DNA of 64,000 nucleotides from Bacillus luti (GCF_001884105.1 NZ_MACI01000078.1:124001-188000); one strand, 5' to 3'. Counted from the stretch's first letter, positions 7,721 to 17,564 are shown. Translations and numbers: made by a program. The notes: generated by a model from the letters alone, not told the origin.

Positions 7721-9211
7721 ATGTCAATCCGTATTAGATTGCTGTTGTCGTATATTGCGATGGTAATTATTCCAATCGTTTTTTGTGGCATAGCAATTAT
7801 GTTAATTAGTGTTACGTTATTTGGTGATATTCGTATTGCAAAAGCAATCATTGGTCTTAATCAAAATAGTCATTCTCTCATTGATAAAGAGCAGGAGGGA
7901 GCTATTCGTACAAAAGAAGATGAAGATGATATTTTTAGTAGGTTGAAAATTCTTTCATCGTATGCTCCAGATAAATTGGAGGATCTAAACTTTTTAAAGG
8001 AAACTGATAAAGAATTAAACGATAATCAAGCAGGGTTACTAATTCGAAAAAATGATGAGCTTACATATTCATCTCCATACTTTAAAATTTCTTCGTTTGA
8101 TAAGTACCTACCCGCGTTTGAAACGGAAGGACAAAGAAAAGGAATGGATGTGAAAATAGAGGGTAATTCTTTTTACTATAAGCAATTTGATTACTACGAT
8201 GAAGAGAGGGATAAGGTTAGTATTTTTGTATTTGAGCATGTAAATCCTTTAGAAGAAATGATTAGAGAATTTTCCCCGTATTTCGTATTCATGTTAATAC
8301 TTGGATTAATTATTACAAATGGAATATTAACATATTTTATATCACGGAGTATTATTAAACCATTGCATTCATTAAAGCAGGCAACGGAAAGAATTCAAAA
8401 AGGTGATTTAGATTTTCAAGTAAAGCGACTTGCGAAAGATGAAATAGGAGAATTAAGTTTATCGTTTGAAGAGATGCGCGGCAGGTTGAAGGAATCGGTC
8501 GAGTTGCAAATGCAATATGAAAAAAATCGTAAAGAGTTGCTTTCAAATATTTCTCATGATTTACGGACGCCAATTACGGCTATTAAAGGTTATGTACAAG
8601 GAATTAAAGAAGGTATCGCTCGAACTCCGGAACAATTAGATAAATATTTAACAATTATTTACAATAAAGTGTTTGATATGGATCAATTAATTGACGAGCT
8701 TTTTCTCTTTTCAAAACTTGATTTGAAAGAGGAACCGTTTCAATTTGAAGAGGTTGAAATTAACCAATACTTATCTGATTGTATAGAAGAACTACAGCTT
8801 GAATTGCAAGATAAGGGAATTACAGTGAGATGTGATGCTCAAAAGGATACTTCTATTTTGGTAAAAGGTGATCGTGAAAAATTACGACGCGTTATTACAA
8901 ATATTATTTGGAACAGTGTTAAGTATATGGATAAAGAAGAAGGATATATTGTAATTCGTATGACTGAATCTAGTGATTATGTAACAATTTACATAAAAGA
9001 TAATGGGATAGGGATAGAAGAGAAGGCATTACCTCATATATTTAAAAGGTTTTACCGTGCAGATCATTCTCGAAATTCTAATACGGGTGGAAGCGGACTT
9101 GGTTTATCAATTGCACAACAGATTATCACACAACATGGTGGTGATATTTGGGTAGAAAGCAAGAAAGGTAAGGGAACGACACTTGCATTTACATTACAAA
9201 AAATCAATTAG
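7721..9211 (+). CDS. Sensor histidine kinase, likely copper-responsive
   Basis: The 496-aa kinase has a membrane span at about residues 8-32, an extracytoplasmic sensor region of about 150 residues, a second span near 185-208, a HAMP linker, a HisKA domain with SHDLRTPITAIKGY (phospho-acceptor His about residue 278) and a HATPase_c domain with N box (NIIWNSVKYM), DNGIGIEE, and GGSGLGLSIAQ. The sensor domain has no obvious His or Met cluster. It begins 27 nt after the copC-copD gene and is followed 15 nt later by the regulator. Copper sensing is inferred from the operon; the signal itself is not shown. Confidence 0.9.
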   Translation: MSIRIRLLLSYIAMVIIPIVFCGIAIMLISVTLFGDIRIAKAIIGLNQNSHSLIDKEQEGAIRTKEDEDDIFSRLKILSSYAPDKLEDLNFLKETDKELNDNQAGLLIRKNDELTYSSPYFKISSFDKYLPAFETEGQRKGMDVKIEGNSFYYKQFDYYDEERDKVSIFVFEHVNPLEEMIREFSPYFVFMLILGLIITNGILTYFISRSIIKPLHSLKQATERIQKGDLDFQVKRLAKDEIGELSLSFEEMRGRLKESVELQMQYEKNRKELLSNISHDLRTPITAIKGYVQGIKEGIARTPEQLDKYLTIIYNKVFDMDQLIDELFLFSKLDLKEEPFQFEEVEINQYLSDCIEELQLELQDKGITVRCDAQKDTSILVKGDREKLRRVITNIIWNSVKYMDKEEGYIVIRMTESSDYVTIYIKDNGIGIEEKALPHIFKRFYRADHSRNSNTGGSGLGLSIAQQIITQHGGDIWVESKKGKGTTLAFTLQKIN

Positions 9212-9226
9212 AAAAAGGAGAGCATC

Positions 9227-9916
9227 TTGAAAAGAATTTTAATTATTGAAGATGAAGCTATTATAGCAGAGTTAGAAAAGGATTATTTAGAGGTTGCCGG
9301 GTATACAGTAGATATTGATTACTCTGGCGAAACGGGTTTACAAAGAGTTCTTTTGGAGGATTATGACTTATTAATTTTAGACATAATGTTACCAGGAATA
9401 GATGGATATGAAATTTGTAAACAAGTTCGATTGAAAAAGGACATCCCAATACTTATGGTGTCCGCAAAACAAGAGGAAATCGATAAAATTAAAGGGTTAG
9501 GTTTTGGAGCAGATGATTATATTATAAAACCATTTAGTCCAAGTGAAATGGTGGCACGTGTAAACGCTCATTTAGCTCGTTATGATCGTTTAACAGGAAA
9601 GCGAGAGCAAATAAAAGATGAAATTCGTATTCGAGGATTACTTATTGATAAATCGGCCCGCCGTGTATTTGTAAATGGAACTGAGATCATGCTAACAGGA
9701 AAAGAATTTGATTTATTAACCTGTATGGCAGAACATCCGAATCAAGTGTTTAGTAAAGATCGTCTCTTTGAAACTGTATGGGGGATGGATGTAATTGGTG
9801 ATGCAGCAACGGTTGCTGTCCATGTGAAAAATATTCGTCATAAAATTGAACTCGATCCATTTGATAAATCGTATATCGAGACAATTTGGGGAGTAGGATA
9901 TCGTTTTACACAGTGA
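9227..9916 (+). CDS. OmpR/PhoB-family response regulator
   Basis: The 229-aa protein has a receiver domain with acidic pocket EDE (residues 8-10), phospho-acceptor Asp 52 in LILDIMLPG, the conserved Lys in IIKPFSP, and a C-terminal winged-helix Trans_reg_C domain ending ETIWGVGYRF. The start is TTG at 9227 behind AAAGGAGAG. It is the last gene of the copper operon and is the natural partner of the kinase upstream. The three 11-bp direct repeats at 4666-4698 are a candidate binding site, giving an autoregulated loop. Confidence 0.93.
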   Translation: MKRILIIEDEAIIAELEKDYLEVAGYTVDIDYSGETGLQRVLLEDYDLLILDIMLPGIDGYEICKQVRLKKDIPILMVSAKQEEIDKIKGLGFGADDYIIKPFSPSEMVARVNAHLARYDRLTGKREQIKDEIRIRGLLIDKSARRVFVNGTEIMLTGKEFDLLTCMAEHPNQVFSKDRLFETVWGMDVIGDAATVAVHVKNIRHKIELDPFDKSYIETIWGVGYRFTQ

Positions 9917-9946
9917 AAAAGGCCAGCAAAAATGCTGGCTTTTTTG
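9917..9946. terminator. Terminator between the copper operon and the SDR gene
   Basis: GCCAGCA and TGCTGGC flank a four-base loop; T-runs on both strands suit the converging genes. Confidence 0.9.
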
Positions 9947-9964
9947 CGTAAATAGATTAAGAAA

Positions 9965-10723
9965 TTACAAACAAGATCCTCCGCTAACATCAATTAATTG
10001 TCCAGTAACCCAGCGGCTGTCTGGAGAAGCAAGAAATGCGACAGTATCGGCAATGTCTTCTACTTCACCTAAGCGATTGAAAGCGGAAATAGTAGTAGCA
10101 TACTGTTTCATCATTGGATCGCTCAAGAGTTCTGCATTCATATCTGTTTTAATAAATCCCGGGAGTATTGCATTCACAGTTATTCCTCGTGCTCCAAGTT
10201 GTTTTGCAAGCGTGAAAGTCATTGTATTAATAGCGCCTTTCGTCATACTGTATGCAACAAAATCAGGTAAAGAAATGCGGGTGGCAGCTGATGAAATATT
10301 AATAATTCGACTATTGTCACGTAAACGTGATAGAGCTTGTTGAATGATAAAGAATGATGCTTTTGTATTTACTGAAAAGATTCTATCAAAAAATTGTTCG
10401 GTCGTTTCTTCAATAAAAGCACCAGGACCAATTCCGGCGTTGTTTATTAAAATATCAAATTGTGTTCCACCAGTTCTTTTTTGCAATTCAGTATCTAAAG
10501 CGCTATAAAGGTTTTCTACACCGTGTAAAGATTCAAGATCTGAACCGATAGAAAAAGCTAAACCGCCATTTGATTGAATTTCATGAACAGTTTCTTCAGC
10601 GTTTTCTTTTCGATTACCATAATGAACAGCGACTAATGCACCGTCGTTTGCTAAACGAATTGCAATAGCACGTCCAATTCCTCGGCTTGCTCCTGTAACT
10701 AATGCTACTTTCCCTTTTAACAT
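9965..10723 (-). CDS. SDR family NAD(P)-dependent oxidoreductase
   Basis: The 252-aa protein has a classical short-chain dehydrogenase fold: TGASRGIG for cofactor binding at residues 10-17, NNAG near 91, the catalytic Ser in ISSAAT, the YSMTK active-site pair, and an extended C-terminal WVTGQLIDVSGG. Residue choice after beta-strand 2 (HYGNRKENAEE) suggests NADP preference, but this is weak. It most resembles 3-oxoacyl-ACP-reductase-like SDRs of unknown substrate. It is a single gene, with its own GAGGAGATG ribosome site, converging on the copper operon. It should not be taken as FabG because it stands alone, away from fatty acid genes. Confidence 0.85.
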   Translation of the reverse strand: MLKGKVALVTGASRGIGRAIAIRLANDGALVAVHYGNRKENAEETVHEIQSNGGLAFSIGSDLESLHGVENLYSALDTELQKRTGGTQFDILINNAGIGPGAFIEETTEQFFDRIFSVNTKASFFIIQQALSRLRDNSRIINISSAATRISLPDFVAYSMTKGAINTMTFTLAKQLGARGITVNAILPGFIKTDMNAELLSDPMMKQYATTISAFNRLGEVEDIADTVAFLASPDSRWVTGQLIDVSGGSCL

Positions 10724-10893
10724 AGTTTTCTCATCTCCTCATAAATTTTATAAGTTTTTCTTTATGTAGTAATGCAAGCATACTTAAGCAATATATGAGT
10801 GTATGTAAGTGTTTCATTCCGATTTTGTTTTGAGAAAAAATAAATAGCTTTCTAGTGAAATGAATTGAATTTTAATTTTTTTTAGAAAACATG

Positions 10894-10923
10894 TTGACAA
10901 TGAAAAGTACAACGTCCTATAAT
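10894..10923 (+). promoter_or_regulatory. Sigma-A promoter of the ilvDA leader
   Basis: Perfect TTGACA (10894-10899) and TATAAT (10918-10923) hexamers are separated by 18 bp. Transcription would start near 10930 and give a leader of nearly 400 nt before ilvD. Confidence 0.85.
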
Positions 10924-10989
10924 ACGTTTAATAAATAAAAGTCAATTAAGAATTTTCTGACTTTATAGTTTGTATATGCAAAGAAGAGG

Positions 10990-11270
10990 AAAGTATATGA
11001 TTATGATTGTTTAAGAGAGCTACTCCAAGGCTGTGAGAGTGGTAACAATCGAATCATTGAAGATCACCTCGGAGCATCGCTTGCGAAAGGGAAACTGAGT
11101 AGAGGGCGGCGGCATCGTCTCCGGTAAAAGGACGGAGGTCTGATTGGACCTACAGAGCTTATATTTCGTGAGAAGTGTAAGGAAGCTGAGTGGTAACGCG
11201 GAACTCTCGCCTCAGCAATCAAAGCTACTATTAAGTAGTAGTTGATTGCTGAGGTGAGAGTTTTTATTTT
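10990..11270 (+). promoter_or_regulatory. T-box leader, isoleucine specifier
   Basis: The leader carries a T-box core (GGAAGCTGAGTGGTAACGCG at 11181-11200) followed by an intrinsic terminator, with a Stem I upstream whose base pairs CTCCAAGG with CCTCGGAG. In the specifier region the codon ATC at 11063-11065 is followed by ACC in the usual GAAG-NNN-ACC arrangement, which points to tRNA-Ile. Uncharged tRNA-Ile would stabilise the antiterminator and turn on ilvD and ilvA, both needed for isoleucine synthesis. Confidence 0.92.
11202..11270 (+). terminator. T-box-controlled terminator
   Basis: A 21-bp helix (11202-11222 with 11242-11262, core CTCAGCAATCAA) is followed by TTTTTATTTT. The 5' arm overlaps the region that would form the antiterminator with the T-box. 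Confidence 0.92.
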
Positions 11271-11320
11271 AAAAAATAGAGTAAGTAAGAGAAAAAATGT
11301 GTAAGAAGGGATTTGACAAG

Positions 11321-12994
11321 ATGAGAAGTGACATGATTAAAAAAGGTTTTGATAAAGCTCCGCACCGTAGTTTATTAAAAGCAACAGGTTTAAAAGATGA
11401 AGATTTTGATAAACCGTTCATAGCGATTTGTAACTCTTTTATTGAAATTATTCCAGGACATAAGCATTTGAATGAGTTTGGGAAACTTGTAAAAGAAGCA
11501 GTTCGTGCGGCAGGTATGGTACCATTCGAATTCAATACAATTGGAGTAGATGATGGTATTGCGATGGGACATATCGGTATGCGTTATTCCCTTCCGAGTC
11601 GTGAAATCATTGCTGATTCAGTGGAAACGGTTGTAAATGCACATTGGTTTGATGGCATGATTTGTATTCCAAACTGTGACAAAATTACACCCGGTATGAT
11701 GATGGCTGCACTTCGTATTAACATTCCAACTGTGTTTGTTTCAGGTGGTCCGATGGCGGCTGGAAAAACATCTAAAGGAGAAGTTGTCGATTTAAGTTCT
11801 GTTTTCGAAGGAGTAGGAGCTTATCAATCTGGTAAAATTTCAGAAGAAGAATTAAAGGATATTGAAGATCATGGCTGTCCATCTTGTGGTTCTTGTTCCG
11901 GTATGTTTACCGCGAACTCTATGAACTGTTTATGTGAAGTGTTAGGTTTAGCACTTCCTGGAAACGGGAGTATTTTAGCAATTGATCCAAGACGTGAAGA
12001 GTTAATTAAACAAGCAGCAGAGAAATTGAAAATTTTAATTGAGAGAGATATTAAGCCGCGCGATATTGTAACAGAAGAAGCAATTGATGATGCTTTTGCA
12101 CTTGATATGGCGATGGGTGGCTCAACGAATACAGTATTACACACGCTAGCGCTCGCACAAGAGGCAGGGCTAGATTATGATATGAACCGTATTGATGCTG
12201 TTTCAAGACGTGTACCGCATTTATGTAAAGTAAGTCCAGCTTCTAATTGGCATATGGAAGATATTGATCGAGCGGGCGGAATTAGTGCAATTTTGAAAGA
12301 GATGAGTCGAAAAGAAGGGGTACTTCATTTAGATCGTATTACTGCTACTGGGCAAACGTTAAGAGAAAATATTGCTGAGGCAGAGATTAAAGATAAAGAA
12401 GTTATTCATTCTCTCGAAAATCCTCATAGTGAAGAAGGTGGGCTACGTATATTAAAAGGAAACCTTGCGAAAGATGGGGCAGTTATTAAAAGCGGAGCAA
12501 CCGAAGTAAAACGATTTGAAGGACCTTGCGTTATATTTAATTCACAAGATGAGGCGCTTGCGGGCATTATGCTTGGGAAGGTTAAGAAAGGGGATGTAGT
12601 TGTTATTCGTTATGAAGGACCGAGAGGTGGCCCTGGTATGCCAGAAATGTTAGCACCAACATCAGCAATTGCTGGCATGGGATTAGGTGCAGAAGTTGCG
12701 CTATTAACGGATGGTCGTTTCTCTGGTGCTTCACGTGGTATTTCAGTAGGGCATATTTCGCCAGAAGCAGCTGCGGGCGGAACGATTGCACTTCTTGAAC
12801 AAGGGGATATCGTTTGTATCGATGTTGAGGAACGCTTGCTAGAAGTAAGAGTGAGTGATGAAGAATTAGATAAGCGTAAAAAAGAATGGAAACGACCAGA
12901 ACCGAAAGTGAAAACTGGCTGGCTTGGACGTTATGCACAGATGGTAACATCGGCGAATACAGGGGCAGTCCTAAAAATCCCGAATTTTGATTGA
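11321..12994 (+). CDS. ilvD: Dihydroxy-acid dehydratase IlvD
   Basis: The 557-aa enzyme dehydrates 2,3-dihydroxy acids to 2-keto acids in valine and isoleucine synthesis. Fe-S ligand cysteines are visible in [11 protein letters not shown] (about residue 120) and [18 protein letters not shown] (about 190), and the C-terminal part has [14 protein letters not shown] and [14 protein letters not shown] prefer ATG 11321 ([14 protein letters not shown]), with GAAGGGA ten bases ahead, over the frame from 11297; it also gives the usual length. It is the first gene behind the isoleucine T-box and is followed 31 nt later by ilvA. Confidence 0.96.
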   Translation: MRSDMIKKGFDKAPHRSLLKATGLKDEDFDKPFIAICNSFIEIIPGHKHLNEFGKLVKEAVRAAGMVPFEFNTIGVDDGIAMGHIGMRYSLPSREIIADSVETVVNAHWFDGMICIPNCDKITPGMMMAALRINIPTVFVSGGPMAAGKTSKGEVVDLSSVFEGVGAYQSGKISEEELKDIEDHGCPSCGSCSGMFTANSMNCLCEVLGLALPGNGSILAIDPRREELIKQAAEKLKILIERDIKPRDIVTEEAIDDAFALDMAMGGSTNTVLHTLALAQEAGLDYDMNRIDAVSRRVPHLCKVSPASNWHMEDIDRAGGISAILKEMSRKEGVLHLDRITATGQTLRENIAEAEIKDKEVIHSLENPHSEEGGLRILKGNLAKDGAVIKSGATEVKRFEGPCVIFNSQDEALAGIMLGKVKKGDVVVIRYEGPRGGPGMPEMLAPTSAIAGMGLGAEVALLTDGRFSGASRGISVGHISPEAAAGGTIALLEQGDIVCIDVEERLLEVRVSDEELDKRKKEWKRPEPKVKTGWLGRYAQMVTSANTGAVLKIPNFD

Positions 12995-13025
12995 GCCAAT
13001 TTAAAAGAGATAAGGATGATATGAA

Positions 13026-14288
13026 ATGGTGCAAAAGGTAAAGGAGAGAGTGAAAATTGAAGATATCTTAATGGCTCATAATTGCATGAAAGATATCGTT
13101 ATTAAAACACCGTTACAACGTGATACAGTTCTATCAGAGAAATATGATTGTGACGTTTATGTAAAACGAGAAGACTTACAATTGATTCGCTCTTTCAAAA
13201 TTCGTGGTGCGTACAATTTAATCCAAAGTTTACCGAAAGAACAACTACAAAATGGTGTTGTGTGCGCAAGTGCCGGTAATCATGCGCAAGGAGTTGCTTA
13301 TACGTGTAATTTATTGAAGATTCCGTCAAAAATTTTCATGCCGACGACGACACCTAAACAAAAAGTATCACAAGTACAATTTTTCGGTGGTGATTTTGCG
13401 GAAATTGTATTAGTTGGTGATACATTTGATAGTTCTTTCCAAGAAGCACAGCGCTATTGTGAAGAAAATAGGAAGACGTTTGTTCATCCGTTTGATGACC
13501 CGTATGTCGTTGCTGGCCAAGGAACAGTGGCAGTTGAAATTATGCATGATATGGAGAAATCGGTTGATTATATCTTTACAGCAATCGGCGGTGGTGGATT
13601 AGCATCAGGTGTTGGTACATATGTGAAAGGTGTTAGCCCTGCTACAAAGGTCATTGGCGTAGAGCCAATGGGAGCTGCATCTATGAAAGAGGCTTTTCTT
13701 CAAAATGAAAATGTTGCCTTAGAAAAAATTGATAGTTTTGTTGATGGTGCAGCTGTTAAAAAGGTAGGAAAGTTAACATTTGAAACTTGTAAAGATGTAA
13801 TTGATGACATTGTTTTAGTACCAGAGGGAAAGGTTTGTACGACGATTTTAGAACTATATAAGAAAAATGCAATTGTAGCAGAGCCTGCTGGTGCACTTTC
13901 TATTGCAGCACTTGATCTATACAAGAATGAAATTAAAGGTAAAACAGTTGTATGCACATTAAGTGGTGGGAATAATGACATTGATAGAATGCAAGAAATG
14001 AAAGAACGTTCGCTTATTTATGAAGGACTAAAACATTACTTCATTATTGAATTCCCGCAGAGGTCGGGAGCGTTAAGAGAGTTTCTTGATAAAGGATTAG
14101 GGCCAGAAGATGACATTACTCGCTTTGAGTATATTAAGAAACATAATAAAGAAAATGGCCCAGCACTAGTCGGAGTAGAGTTAAAACATAAAGAAGATTA
14201 TGAGCAATTAATTACTCGTTTTAAAGAAAATAACATTCAATTTATGGAGCTTAATAAAAACCCTGTTTTATTTGATTTACTTATTTAA
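13026..14288 (+). CDS. ilvA: Threonine deaminase IlvA
   Basis: The 420-aa enzyme converts threonine to 2-ketobutyrate, the committed step to isoleucine. The PLP lysine lies in RSFKIRGAYN (about residue 58), the cofactor phosphate loop is AIGGGGLASG, and SGGNND lies before the C-terminal regulatory domain (from about residue 335, YFIIEFPQRSGALREFLD), which is of the single ACT-like type found in Bacillus enzymes. The ATG at 13026 follows ATAAGGATGAT. It is co-transcribed with ilvD, so it is induced by isoleucine starvation through the T-box, while the ACT-like domain suggests allosteric control. Confidence 0.95.
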   Translation: MVQKVKERVKIEDILMAHNCMKDIVIKTPLQRDTVLSEKYDCDVYVKREDLQLIRSFKIRGAYNLIQSLPKEQLQNGVVCASAGNHAQGVAYTCNLLKIPSKIFMPTTTPKQKVSQVQFFGGDFAEIVLVGDTFDSSFQEAQRYCEENRKTFVHPFDDPYVVAGQGTVAVEIMHDMEKSVDYIFTAIGGGGLASGVGTYVKGVSPATKVIGVEPMGAASMKEAFLQNENVALEKIDSFVDGAAVKKVGKLTFETCKDVIDDIVLVPEGKVCTTILELYKKNAIVAEPAGALSIAALDLYKNEIKGKTVVCTLSGGNNDIDRMQEMKERSLIYEGLKHYFIIEFPQRSGALREFLDKGLGPEDDITRFEYIKKHNKENGPALVGVELKHKEDYEQLITRFKENNIQFMELNKNPVLFDLLI

Positions 14289-14324
14289 TAGAAGGAAAGG
14301 GTTAACATACAGTTGTAATTGAAA

Positions 14325-14374
14325 CAAAAAAGATAGATACAAGCAAGAGAAACGCTGCTTGTTCTATCTTTTTT
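14325..14374. terminator. Terminator of ilvDA, also usable from the minus strand
   Basis: AAAAAAGATAGATACAAGCA and its near-perfect complement flank GAGAAACGC; both strands end in T-runs, suiting converging genes. Confidence 0.9.
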
Positions 14375-14378
14375 ACAA

Positions 14379-14606
14379 TTAAACGAAATAATTTCCATAT
14401 TCAAGAAGGATAAAGCTAGTTAACCAAAAGAGTATCGCAATACGAATGATTACATACATAGTGAATTCAAAAGTAGTAAGTTTTCGTTCTCGTTTTATTT
14501 TTTTTAGAAGTCTAACAGAAAAAAATGAACATAAAAGTAGAATCGCTATAGATATTTTATAAATATTCTCTAACAAACTTACATTTTCTAATAAGTCTTT
14601 CAGCAT
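14379..14606 (-). CDS. Small membrane protein, 75 aa, unknown
   Basis: The protein starts MLKDLLENVSLLENIYK and has two hydrophobic segments (about residues 17-32 and 48-68) around a strongly basic loop (RLLKKIKRERK), so it should be a two-pass protein with the loop in the cytoplasm. I placed the start at ATG 14606 because AGGTGG lies at normal distance; two GTG codons just upstream overlap that site. I do not recognise a family. It sits between ilvA and the CapA-like gene as a separate unit on the minus strand. Confidence 0.55.
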   Translation of the reverse strand: MLKDLLENVSLLENIYKISIAILLLCSFFSVRLLKKIKRERKLTTFEFTMYVIIRIAILFWLTSFILLEYGNYFV

Positions 14607-14658
14607 ATTCACCACCTATTCTCTAATGTATGTTACAGAGAAATAGATCTAGCATTGT

Positions 14659-15762
14659 CTAATTGCGTTTGTTTATTATTTTCCCCGTGCTATCAATTTC
14701 TACATCAGTTGAAATTGTTTGTAAATATTGTAGAGCTTTTCTCTTTTCTTCCTCATTTACAGGGGAAACTTGGTTGTTACGGATGATATAAGGATTGAAT
14801 GACATTTGGACATCCTTTCCTTTAAAAGTTAAAGTTAATACGCCAGTTTCGGCGCTTTTTCCGTTCACATAACTTGGGAATAAAAAGTTTCCTAATGAGT
14901 AAGCGACAGGAACATTATTATAATATTCAAACCCTTGTAACCAATGTGGATGACTTCCGACGATCGCGTCGGCTCCTGCTGTAACCATTTTATTTACATA
15001 TTGTTTTTGATAATCTACCGGACGATTTGATTTTTCAACACCCCAATGCATATAGACAATTAAATAGTCTGCATCCTTCTTTTGCTCTTTAATTGTTTTT
15101 GTTACAAGATTTAAATCATATCCATTCGCAACGCCAGGTTTATTGTCATCAGCTACCCAAGTAAAATCAGGCATAAAGCGAACGAAGGAAAGAAATTTAA
15201 ACTTTTTCCCTTTTACAGTCATTTCTCGTGCAGTATATGCATCTTTTGCATTCTTTCCGGCTCCGATGTAAGGGAACTTTAATTTTTCTACGTGAGAGAT
15301 AGTATCTAATAATCCCTCTTGCCCATAATCAAGTGTATGGTTATTTCCAATATTTACGATGTCATATCCAGTATTTTTAATAGCTTGTAGTGTAGATGGG
15401 TCACTTTTAATCCAAAACAGTTGTCCAGGTGCTTTCTTTTCTTTCGTTGTAAATGCTGACTCTAAATTAACGAAAGAAATATCAGCTTTTTTTATTTCTT
15501 CTTTTACATGTTGGAATGGGTAGTCAGCCCCGTTTTTTTCGATTACCGGACGTAATTGCCAATCAAACATTGTATCACCAGAAAAGGTGAGTGTAATTTC
15601 CGGGTCTTCTATTTTCTTGTCGCTTGTTGAAGCAGTTTTGCTAGATTTGTTTTGGAAATCGGGTGTGTCTTTCGCTTTTGAAGTAAAAGAGTGGTTAATT
15701 AATACAACAATTGGTGTAATGCAAAAGGCTATTAACAAAAATCGTTTTAGTAAAGTTTTCAT
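14659..15762 (-). CDS. CapA family protein (PGA_cap metallophosphatase-like)
   Basis: The 367-aa protein has an N-terminal hydrophobic segment (about residues 5-24) and then a PGA_cap domain. Diagnostic blocks are TLTFSGDTMFD, VNLESAFT, NIGNNHTLDYG, YMHWGVE and GSHPHWLQG with AYSLGNFLF, which carry the metal-binding Asp, Asn and His residues of the calcineurin-like fold. Family knowledge: CapA of B. anthracis takes part in poly-gamma-glutamate export, but many chromosomal homologues, as here, stand outside any capB-capC-capA cluster and have no known substrate. It is exported or membrane-anchored. The ribosome site is AAGGAAGG. Confidence 0.85.
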   Translation of the reverse strand: MKTLLKRFLLIAFCITPIVVLINHSFTSKAKDTPDFQNKSSKTASTSDKKIEDPEITLTFSGDTMFDWQLRPVIEKNGADYPFQHVKEEIKKADISFVNLESAFTTKEKKAPGQLFWIKSDPSTLQAIKNTGYDIVNIGNNHTLDYGQEGLLDTISHVEKLKFPYIGAGKNAKDAYTAREMTVKGKKFKFLSFVRFMPDFTWVADDNKPGVANGYDLNLVTKTIKEQKKDADYLIVYMHWGVEKSNRPVDYQKQYVNKMVTAGADAIVGSHPHWLQGFEYYNNVPVAYSLGNFLFPSYVNGKSAETGVLTLTFKGKDVQMSFNPYIIRNNQVSPVNEEEKRKALQYLQTISTDVEIDSTGKIINKRN

Positions 15763-15977
15763 ACATACCTTCCTTTTGAGTTTATCCCGCTATTTGTGGG
15801 CAGCAAAATTTCCGCTGATTAAAGTTTCACTTTATGTATTGCTACAAAAAATTGCGGTTTATGTAGCGAAAAACATTTGTTAATATTCTCAATATTAAGT
15901 TAACATATAGATAACCTGTAAATCAATGAATAAACCAAAATATAGAAATAAAGAATTCGAAGGGTGAAGAATAAGAA

Positions 15978-16694
15978 ATGGTTATATTAGGAGCAGTTGT
16001 AAATGGGATTTGTATTATATTTGGTACTTTACTTGGTAAATTATTTAGTAGAATTCCAGAAAGTATGAAGGGAACCATAATGCACGCAATCGGTTTAGCG
16101 GTTACTGTGCTTGGACTTCAAATGGCATTGAAAAGTGAAAATTTTCTTGTTGTCATACTAAGTTTAGTCATTGGTACGGTAATCGGGGAATGGCTCCAAC
16201 TAGAGGGGAAGTTAAAACTGTTAGGGGATTGGTTAGAAAATAAAGTTGGATCGAAAGGGAAAGGAAGCATATCAGAAGGTTTTGTAACAGCTACTTTAAT
16301 TTTTGCAATTGGTGCGATGGGGATACTTGGTGCACTCGACAGCGGGATTCGCGGAAATCATGATATTTTATTTACAAAGGCGATTATCGATGGATTTATT
16401 TCTATTATATTAACGACAACTTTAGGGATTGGCGTAGTGTTTTCAGCAATCCCGGTGATTTTATATGAGGGTGGTATTGCGGTTTTTGCAACACAAATTA
16501 ATAGTGTTGTCCCGAAAGAATTAATGAATCAATTTATAGTGGAAATGACAGCTACGGGCGGTATTATGATAGCCGCTATTGGATTGAACTTACTTGGTAT
16601 TATTAAAATTAAGGTTGCAAATTTACTTCCAGGTATATTAGTAGTTGGAATAATTGTTTCACTTATTTATGGTTATGGTTTAATAGTTAAGTAG
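15978..16694 (+). CDS. DUF554 membrane protein
   Basis: This 238-aa polytopic protein begins MVILGAVVNGICIIFGTLLG and keeps the DUF554 hallmarks AIGAMGILGALDSGIRG, with about seven membrane spans rich in glycine. Homologues such as E. coli YqgA are presumed transporters, with no proven substrate. The next gene begins 18 nt after its stop, so the two may be co-transcribed. The 215-bp space upstream, shared with the divergent CapA-like gene, shows no element that I can name. Confidence 0.82.
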   Translation: MVILGAVVNGICIIFGTLLGKLFSRIPESMKGTIMHAIGLAVTVLGLQMALKSENFLVVILSLVIGTVIGEWLQLEGKLKLLGDWLENKVGSKGKGSISEGFVTATLIFAIGAMGILGALDSGIRGNHDILFTKAIIDGFISIILTTTLGIGVVFSAIPVILYEGGIAVFATQINSVVPKELMNQFIVEMTATGGIMIAAIGLNLLGIIKIKVANLLPGILVVGIIVSLIYGYGLIVK

Positions 16695-16712
16695 TAGAGG
16701 ATGGAAACACAT

Positions 16713-17564
16713 ATGGAGGAATTTCAATTTACAAAACGTGTTCATAACATATTGAAGATTGCATCAGAAGAAGCAAAATGTAATATCATTCAACCAGTTC
16801 ATCTGTTTATCGGTATGTGTAAAGAAGGTACTGGCGTTTGTTGCGAGTTGTATATGTATTTGTTTCGTAACATAGGTACGGATTTTTTAGAAAAACTTTC
16901 AATACAAAATCAAACTGACTTAACGAATCAAGAGTATAAAAAAATAGGGCAATATAAGGTATCTTATAAAACGCTAGAAATTTTAGAAATAGCGAAGAAA
17001 CGTATGGAACGTTTCCGGCAAGTATTAATGAATGAAGGACATGTTATGTATGCATTATTTCGTGTAAATCCAGTTATTGAAAATGCACAGATGCAAAGAG
17101 ATATATTACGTATTATAGCTGAGCCAAGAGATTTAGCAGTCGATTTAAAAGGTTTTGTTCCTACTTATAATGATTTAACTTGTACTGTTAGAAAGGCTAA
17201 CGCTTCTGATTTTGAAGAATTAGCAAGCTTTGTTGAAGCGGAATTTGGTGAACGGTGGTTACATTCGATAGAGTATGGATTTCGTACATATAAAGAAAAT
17301 TCACCTATTTATATAGCGGAAAAAGAAGAAGTGATAGTAGGTTTTGCTTGTTATGATGTAGTGAGAGGAAAGAAAGGATTGTTTGGTCCGATGGGCACAG
17401 CGAAACAAAATCGTGTGAAAGGTGTAGGAAAAGAATTGTTGCATCATTGTTTATATCATATGAAGCAAGAGGGATATGAATATGCAATTATTGGACAAGC
17501 GGGTCCGATTGAGTTTTACGAGAGGAATTGTAATGCTCGTTTAATATCGATAGAAGATAATTGA
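16713..17564 (+). CDS. Clp_N domain fused to a GNAT acetyltransferase
   Basis: Residues about 5-125 resemble the double-helical-repeat N-domain of ClpA/ClpC (FTKRVHNILKIASEEAKCN, IIQPVHLFIGMCKEGTGV, NEGHVMYALFRV). From about residue 150 a GNAT acetyltransferase follows (TVRKANASDFEEL, then the acetyl-CoA loop QNRVKGVGKELLHHCL and the end PIEFYERN). There is no ATPase module. ClpC N-domains bind adaptors or phospho-arginine-marked proteins, so the fusion could direct acetylation to Clp substrates or to Clp itself; that is inference. ATG 16713 is preferred over ATG 16701, because the AGAGGA site abuts the latter without spacing. Confidence 0.75.
   Translation: MEEFQFTKRVHNILKIASEEAKCNIIQPVHLFIGMCKEGTGVCCELYMYLFRNIGTDFLEKLSIQNQTDLTNQEYKKIGQYKVSYKTLEILEIAKKRMERFRQVLMNEGHVMYALFRVNPVIENAQMQRDILRIIAEPRDLAVDLKGFVPTYNDLTCTVRKANASDFEELASFVEAEFGERWLHSIEYGFRTYKENSPIYIAEKEEVIVGFACYDVVRGKKGLFGPMGTAKQNRVKGVGKELLHHCLYHMKQEGYEYAIIGQAGPIEFYERNCNARLISIEDN

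Noticed and set aside
12603-13034. 143-aa minus-strand frame over the end of ilvD
   Set aside because: It lies fully within the strongly coding ilvD and ilvA start, has no ribosome site and resembles no protein.
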